Part shown: in pieces, positions 7,856-11,975 of the stretch
Position numbering within the stretch: the first letter of the stretch is position 1
How the letters are laid out: each line of letters begins with the position of its first letter
Assembly (NCBI GenBank): GCA_016719535.1
Contig: JADJYX010000028.1
Coordinates: 1-11,975 of the forward strand
DNA: 11,975 nucleotides
Direction: 5' to 3'
Source of the DNA: Rubrivivax sp.
Lineage (GTDB): Bacteria > Pseudomonadota > Gammaproteobacteria > Burkholderiales > Burkholderiaceae_C
Position numbers and translations under genes: made by a program
The notes under the pieces: generated by a model
The model's database searches: none
Told to the model about the DNA's origin: nothing
The model's input: the letters and a program-made list of their open reading frames with translations, nothing else

Positions 7856-8071
7856 ATGGCCTACTCGCTCGCGACTGAGCGAGCGAATGGCCTACTCGCT
7901 CGCGACTGAGCGAGCGAATGGCCTACTCGCTCGCGACTGAGCGAGCGAATGGCCTACTCGCTCGCGACTGAGCGAGCGAATGGCCTACTCGCTCGCGACT
8001 GAGCGAGCGAATGGCCTACTCGCTCGCGACTGAGCGAGCGAATGGCCTACTCGCTCGCAACTGAGCGAGCG
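7834..8071. repeat. 31-bp tandem hairpin repeat, left part (7 full units plus part of the 8th)
   Basis: Hairpin starts fall at 7834, 7865, 7896, 7927, 7958, 7989, 8020 and 8051, an exact 31-base period. Each unit is arm TCGCTCGC, loop GACTGA, arm GCGAGCGA and a 9-base linker ATGGCCTAC. Units 1-7 are identical in this window; unit 8 has loop AACTGA and loses the consensus after 8071, where the insertion sequence begins. The array lies between two convergent genes and unit 1 overlaps the 3' end of the dehydrogenase gene. The unit is not a multiple of three bases, so it is not a coding repeat. Confidence 0.97.
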
Positions 8072-8077
8072 CGGAAC

Positions 8078-8098
8078 GTGTCAATGACTTTGCGGCAC
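8078..8098 (+). repeat. Left inverted repeat of the IS3-family element
   Basis: The left end reads GTGTCAATGACTTTGCGG followed by CACC. It aligns with the complement of the right end with one substitution in the first block, a two-base gap and matching TGCG-CACC segments. An alternative is that the true end starts at TGAC, as in many IS3 members, with the outer similarity being coincidental. Confidence 0.55.
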
Positions 8099-8107
8099 CC
8101 GACGGCA

Positions 8108-9156
8108 CTAATTTAATGTGCGGGCGAAGGGTTCACTGGTCGGTTTCGTCTCCTCAGGTGGTGGGTTGATCCAGGCAGCGGTTGGCATCGGCGGCAACTG
8201 CGGGCGCTTGTTCTTGAACCGGTTGGGGTTGGCCAGGAATGCAGCATCCAGGGCGGCTTGTCGTATGACGCGCAGCTCCATCGCCAGTCCGTAGTGAACG
8301 CTGTGCGGCGTCATGTGGCCGATGCCGCTGTGGCGGTGCTGGTCGTTGTACCAGGCGAAGAAGGCTTGACAGTGGGATCGTGCGTCCTCGATGCAGCCAA
8401 AGCGCGGGGAACTCGGGCCTGTACTTCATGGTCTTGAACTGCGACTCCGAGTACGGGTTGTCGTCGGAGACGTGAGGTCGGCTGTGGCTCTTGGCCACGT
8501 CCAGATCGACCAGCAGGCTGGCCACCGGCTTGGAGCGCATGGCCGCACCTCGGTCGGCATGCAGGGTCAGCATGCCGGGTTCGACATCGTGCCGCGCGAC
8601 GGTGTCGGCGATGAGCTGCTGGGCGAGTTCGGAGCACTCGCGCGGGGCGATGAGCCAGCCCACGACGAAGCGGCTGAAGATGTCCAGGATCACGTACAGG
8701 TGGAAGCACGTCCACTTTGCGGGCCCCTTGAGCTTGGTGATGTCCCACGACCAAACCTGGTTGGGGGCAATGGCCAACAGTTCGGGCTTGGTGTACGCCG
8801 GGTGGGTGAGCTGGTTGCGCCGCTCGCGGCAGCCGCCGGTGGTGGCCAGCAGCCGGTACATGGTGCGCACCGAGCCGAGTGCACTGGCCCTCGTCGAGCA
8901 GCGTGGCGTGCACGGTCGCCGGCGCGGTGTCGGCGAAGCGTTCGCTGTTCAGGGTGTCCAGCAGCGCCTGCTGCTCCTGCGGTTCCAAGGCCAAGGGCGG
9001 GCAAGGGCGAGCCGCCCGCGGCGCCGGCGGACCGACCAGCGTGAGGCGCTGCCAGCGTGCCCGCTGGCGCCCAGGTGCACCACGCCACAGGCCCACGGCC
9101 CGGCACGCCGCGCCGGCACCGAGCGCGGGGGTGAGCTCGACTGCAGCGGCCATCAT
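8108..9156 (-). CDS. IS3-family transposase OrfB (DDE integrase), frameshifted
   Basis: This is the catalytic half of the transposase, with an RNase H-like integrase core. ATG 9156 with GGGAG a few bases upstream starts MMAAAVELTPALGAGAACRAVGLWRG, a helix-turn-helix region, followed by LEPQEQQALLDTLNSERFAD. The catalytic triad is visible: Asp in WSWDITKL (8742-8744), Asp in LHADRGAAM (8553-8555) and Glu in DNPYSESQFKTMKYRPEFP (8445-8447). The end reads FFAWYNDQHRHSGIGHMTP and VHYGLAMELRVIRQAALDAAFLANPNRF, stop at 8108. Two frame changes are needed, near 8880 (between DEGQ and LGSVRTMYRLL) and near 8406, where removing one base restores FPRFGCIEDARSHCQAFFAWYN. All three catalytic residues survive, and the length of about 350 residues is close to that expected for this class. 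Confidence 0.85.
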
Positions 9157-9159
9157 GTG

Positions 9160-9667
9160 CTCCCGCGCTTGTCGTCGGCTGCCAGAGGCCCAGCAGCGAG
9201 GCAAGTTTTTTTTGAACCTCGATCACCAACTGCGCCTTGTCGAGCTCGACGCGCAGCTTGTCGCGCTCGCGGGTGAGCTGCGAGATGTGCAGGGCATCGA
9301 CCCGCGCGGCGGCGTCCACCTTGGGGCCGCGCCGTTGCGGTGCAAGCGCGGCCAGCTCGGCGGCCTCGCGCTGGCGTCGCCAGGTGCTCAGGGACGACGA
9401 GTACACACCCTCGCGGCGCATCAGCGCGCCGATCTCACCGGGCTTGGTGCACAGGTCGGCGGCCTGCAGAATGCGACGCTTGTCGGCGTTGGAGAACGTA
9501 CGGCGCCGTGCACGCGCAACGACCTCGGAATCGCTGCCGGGCGGGGTCGCCGACAGCGACGATCCGGGCGCATCTTCAGTCGCCCTGCGGGCTCTTTGCG
9601 ATGCGCCCGGATCGGAAGAACGATTCACTGCGTGCATCGGGACCTTCGACTGCTGGTTGATCGTCAT
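9160..9667 (-). CDS. IS3-family transposase OrfA (helix-turn-helix, leucine-zipper protein)
   Basis: This is the DNA-binding regulatory half of the IS3 transposase, about 165 residues. ATG 9667 (MTINQQSK) is preferred over an upstream GTG at 9685 because AGAGG lies just before it. Residues 50-110 hold the IS3 OrfA helix-turn-helix (RRRTFSNADKRRILQAADL, then KPGEIGALMRREGVYSSSLS and TWRRQREAAELAAL). A heptad-like coiled coil follows (LTRERDKLRVELDKAQLVI), ending EVQKKLASLLGL, the usual OrfA tail. The frame has no stop until 8690 because of the high GC content; the given end marks where family sequence stops and OrfB takes over in another frame. An A8 run lies in the KK codons just before the tail. 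Confidence 0.8.
9206..9213 (-). promoter_or_regulatory. A8 slippery run at the orfA-orfB junction
   Basis: Eight A residues on the minus strand lie in the OrfA codons for VQKKL, about 50 bases before the OrfB ATG. IS3 elements often make the OrfAB fusion by ribosomal or transcriptional slippage on such runs. Here OrfB lies in the +1 frame relative to OrfA, reachable by losing one A rather than by simple -1 slippage; a homopolymer miscall would give the same picture. Confidence 0.45.
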
Positions 9668-9701
9668 ACCTACCTCTTTGCTCACTGATCTCTCGGGGGT
9701 A

Positions 9702-9724
9702 GGTGTCGCAGGTCATATTGGCAC
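9702..9724 (-). repeat. Right inverted repeat of the IS3-family element
   Basis: Read on the minus strand, this begins GTGCCAATATGACC and continues TGCGACACC, the counterpart of the left end. It lies 34 bases upstream of the OrfA ATG, so any transposase promoter would be in or near it. Confidence 0.55.
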
Positions 9725-9729
9725 GGGGG

Positions 9730-9789
9730 GCGAATGGCCTACTCGCTCGCGACTGAGCGAGCGAATGGCCTACTCGCTCGCGACTGAGC
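9730..9789. repeat. 31-bp tandem hairpin repeat, right part
   Basis: The array resumes in phase after the insertion sequence. GCGAATGGCCTAC completes unit 8, a full hairpin starts at 9743, and another starts at 9774 but loses its right arm after GACTGAGC, giving way to the helicase stop region at 9795. Together with the left part this gives about ten units, the last truncated. Confidence 0.95.
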
Positions 9790-9794
9790 CTGCG

Positions 9795-11869
9795 TCACGA
9801 TGCGCCCGGAAGCCCGCCGCGCGCCTTCAGCCGCGCGGCGAGGTCGATGCGCGGCAGCGGTGCGCCCGCATCGCCGTCGGCTGACGGCGCCTGCGGCGCG
9901 ACGTGGTCGAACAGCCCGTCCAGCGCCGACGGATGAAGCGCGAGCGCGCCGCACAGGTGGCGGCTGCCCCGGGCGCGCTGCTGCGTGACGTGGAAGCGCT
10001 GCGGCAGCAGCAGGTGCAGCCGCTCCTGCGCGCGTGTCATCGCCACGTAGAGCAGTCGGCGCTCCTCGTCGATCTCGGCCGCGCTGCCGGTGGCCAGGTC
10101 GGCCGGCATGCAGCCGTCGACGACATTGAGCACGTACGCAATGCCATTCCTGGCCCTTGGCCGAGTGGATGGTCGACAGGATCAGGTAGTCCTCGTCGCG
10201 GTGCGGCGCTCCGCTTCGTCGCTGCTGGCCTCGGGCGGGTCCAGCGTCAGTTCGGTCAGGAAATGGTCGCGGCCGCGCAGCCGGCGGCCAGGCGCGCCAG
10301 CTGCGCCAGGTCGGCGCTGCGCACCCGCGTCGTCGCCGTGCAGGCGTGGCAGTTGCGCGCCTCAACCAGGTGTGGCGGGGCTATCGCCGCCGGCCAGGGG
10401 GTGTCGCGCTGCATCAGCAGGGCCAGCGTCTCGCGCAGGGCGGCCCAGTCGGCGCGCGCCCGCGGCGGCGGCTGCCAGGCCAGCAGCGCGGCGCCGGGGT
10501 CGGCGCTGGCGTCCATCGCATCGAGCAGCTGCATCGCCGCCGCCGGCCCGATGCCGCTGGCCAGCCGCGCGACGCGAAAACCCGCCAGCCGGCAGCGCAG
10601 GTTGTGCGTCCAGCGCAGCAGGCTCACCGCATCCTTCACATGCGCCGCCTCCAGGAAGCGCAGGCCGCCGAACTTGACGAAGGGGATGCGCCGGCGCGCG
10701 AGCTCCAGTTCCAGCGCGGCGCTGTGGTGCGAGGTGCGGAACAGCACCGCCTGCTGCGTCAGCTTCGTGCCTTCCTCGCGCTGGCGCAGCACGGCGTCGG
10801 CCACCCAGCGCGCCTGATCCGCCTCGTCGGCCACGTGCACCAGCTGCGGCTTGTGCGACGAGGCCTTGTCGCTCCACAGCGTCTTGGCAAAGCGCCGGCT
10901 GGCCTGCGCGATCACCGCATTGGCCGCCGCCAGCAGCGGCTGCGTGCTGCGGTAGTTGCGCTCGAGCATCAGCATGCGCGCCGTCGGTGTGAACGTTTCA
11001 GGAAAGCCCAGCAGGTTGTCGACCTCGGCGGCGCGAAAGCCGTAGATGGCCTGCGCATCGTCACCCACCACCGTGACGCCGCGGCCGTCGGGCTTGAGGG
11101 CGTGCAGGATCAGCGCCTGCAGGCGGTTGGTGTCCTGGTATTCGTCGACCAGCACATGGTCGAAGCGCGCGCCCATCGCGCCGATCGCCGGTTCCTGCAC
11201 CGCCGGCTGCCAGTAAGCAGCAGGTCGTCGTAGTCGAGTACGCGCTGCGCCTGCTTGGCCTCGGTATAGGCGGCAAACAGGCGCTCCAGCTCGGGCCGCC
11301 ACTCGGCGCAACAGGGGCAATGCGCGGCCAGCACCTGGCCCAGCGGCTGCGCGCTGTTGAGCGTGCGCGACAGCATGGCCAGCGCGGTGCGCGCCGCCAG
11401 GAAAGCGGCGCTCGCTGTCATGCAGGCCGAGCCGGGTGCGCACGAGCGCCAGCAGTTCCTCGGCATCGCTGCGGTCGATCACGCTGAAGTCAACGGTCAG
11501 CCCCAGGCTGGGCATGGTCCTTGCGCAGCAGCCGCGCGGCCACCGAATGGAGGGTGCCGCACCAGGGCAGTTCTTGCGGGCGCAGGGTCGAGCGCAGGCC
11601 CAGCGCCTGGTGCAGCACCCGTCCGGCGCGAGCGTTCCATCTCGGCAGCGGCGCGGTGCGAGAAGCTCAGCAGCAGGATGCGCCGCGGGTCGGCACCGTC
11701 CAGCACCAGCCGCGCCAGCCGCGCGGCCAGCATCATGGTCTTGTCCGAGCCGGCGCCGGCCACCACCAGCAGAGGGCCGTCGCCGTGCATCACCGCCGTG
11801 CGCTGTTCGGGGTCGAGCGCGTCGAAGGGCGAGGCCAGGGCGGGTGCGGGCGGGCGGCGAGGGGGTCAC
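9795..11869 (-). CDS. UvrD/Rep-family (superfamily 1A) DNA helicase, frameshifted, altered Walker A
   Basis: This is an ATP-dependent 3'-to-5' DNA helicase of about 690 residues, shorter than classical UvrD (about 720) and typical of UvrD-like paralogues. After PFDALDPEQRTAVMHGDGPLL (Q motif), Walker A reads VAGAGSDKTMM (about 11737-11757), with Asp where family members have Gly before the catalytic Lys. Motif Ia is LLLSFSHRAAAEM. Motif II is HVLVDEYQDTN (DEYQDT at 11129-11146), motif III VVGDDAQAIYGFRA, motif IV LERNYRST, motif V STIHSAKGQEW (about 10142-10176) and motif VI EERRLLYVAMTRAQERLHLLLP (about 10020-10060). GTG 11869 opens the right frame if one C is removed from a CCCCC run; a second GTG at 11878 is the alternative. 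Roughly seven frame changes occur, but the stretch from about 11215 to 10260 is clean. The role is probably repair or replication-restart; the gene is not identified as uvrD, rep or pcrA. Confidence 0.88.
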
Positions 11870-11944
11870 GGGCGACACTGTATAGGCATCCAGGATGGCG
11901 GCACCGCCCGGTCGGTACCAAGTGATACTCTGCGTCAGGTGTGG
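11870..11944. promoter_or_regulatory. Divergent intergenic region, weak promoter-like hexamers only
   Basis: TATACA on the minus strand (11879-11884) is close to the helicase start and would give an almost leaderless transcript. GATACT on the plus strand (11924-11929) is suitably placed for the next gene. Neither has a convincing -35 element. Confidence 0.2.
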
Positions 11945-11975
11945 ATGGAAACCCTGGCGGCCGCACGCGACGTGC
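11945..11975 (+). CDS. Start of a further gene, truncated by the window edge
   Basis: ATG 11945 is preceded by an AGG-rich stretch (CAGGTGTGG) and opens METLAAARDV before the window ends. Ten residues are too few for assignment. The beginning resembles what I recall of ABC1/UbiB-like kinases in Burkholderiales (ETLAAARDL-type starts), but this is a weak impression only. It is divergent from the helicase. Confidence 0.35.
   Translation, partial: METLAAARDV

Larger units (their letters stand above)
8072..9729 (-). mobile_element. IS3-family insertion sequence inside the 31-bp repeat array
   Basis: About 1.66 kb carrying IS3-type orfA and orfB on the minus strand replaces the continuation of repeat unit 8. 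The consensus breaks off after GCG (8069-8071) and resumes with GCG (9730-9732) followed by AATGGCCTAC. This is consistent with a 3-bp target duplication, the size usual for many IS3 elements. Imperfect inverted ends are visible just inside: GTGTCAAT..GACTTTGCGGCACC on the left and the complement of GGTGTCGCAGGTCATATTGGCAC on the right. The exact termini are uncertain by several bases. Both transposase genes have frame changes, so the copy may be dead or carry sequencing indels. The element name was not identified. Confidence 0.85.

Noticed and set aside
7834..8071. CRISPR array (palindromic repeats at regular spacing)
   Set aside because: The 9-base segments between hairpins are identical in every unit, so there are no unique spacers, and no cas gene is present.
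7848..8071. Classic rho-independent terminators in tandem
   Set aside because: Stems are strong but none is followed by a T-run on either strand; kept only as a low-confidence hairpin call.
8690..9685. OrfA-OrfB read as one long protein in the OrfA frame
   Set aside because: After LASLLGL the frame loses all IS3 similarity and becomes Arg/Ala/Gly-rich, while OrfB motifs appear in other frames.

Overview
The window is very GC-rich DNA (roughly 70% by eye) from a bacterial chromosome, most likely a betaproteobacterium of the order Burkholderiales. That placement is inference. It rests on base composition, a PEP-CTERM exported protein, an AfsR-like BTAD/ATPase/TPR regulator and the general style of the housekeeping genes. 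Coding is dense on both strands and most long open frames are GC-driven shadows.

Layout, left to right. (1) Bases 1-926, plus strand: the tail of an Lrp/AsnC-family regulator, then an RraA-family gene that starts at or inside its end. (2) Bases 958-4192, minus strand: one large regulator of about 1,080 residues with an N-terminal winged helix, a BTAD domain, a P-loop ATPase and a long TPR-like C-terminus. (3) Bases 4385-5916, plus strand: a PEP-CTERM exported protein, then a small DUF697-like membrane-associated protein. (4) Bases 5942-6018: tRNA-Pro(TGG). (5) Bases 6035-6836, minus strand: a thioesterase-family protein. (6) Bases 6972-7847, plus strand: an intact beta-hydroxyacid dehydrogenase. 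(7) Bases 7834-9789: a 31-bp hairpin tandem repeat interrupted by an IS3-family element. (8) Bases 9795-11869, minus strand: a UvrD/Rep-family helicase. (9) From 11945, plus strand: the first codons of another gene.

The dominant oddity is reading-frame integrity. The Lrp gene, rraA, the large regulator, the PEP-CTERM gene, the thioesterase, the transposase genes and the helicase all need several small frame changes. Conserved protein sequence continues on both sides of each break, and several breaks fall at short homopolymers where one base restores a motif. The DUF697-like gene, the tRNA and the dehydrogenase are clean. I read this mainly as uncorrected sequencing indels rather than decay of seven neighbouring genes, so coordinates of the broken genes describe the probable native gene.

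The most distinctive structure is the array at 7834-8071 plus 9730-9789. Each 31-bp unit holds a perfect 8-bp stem with a 6-nt loop. The first unit coincides with the last codons of the dehydrogenase gene, its stop codon lying in the loop. About ten units seem to have been amplified from this 3' end, and the IS element then inserted into the eighth, apparently duplicating GCG. I see no phage, CRISPR, toxin-antitoxin or recognisable defence system, and no clear undescribed multi-gene system.
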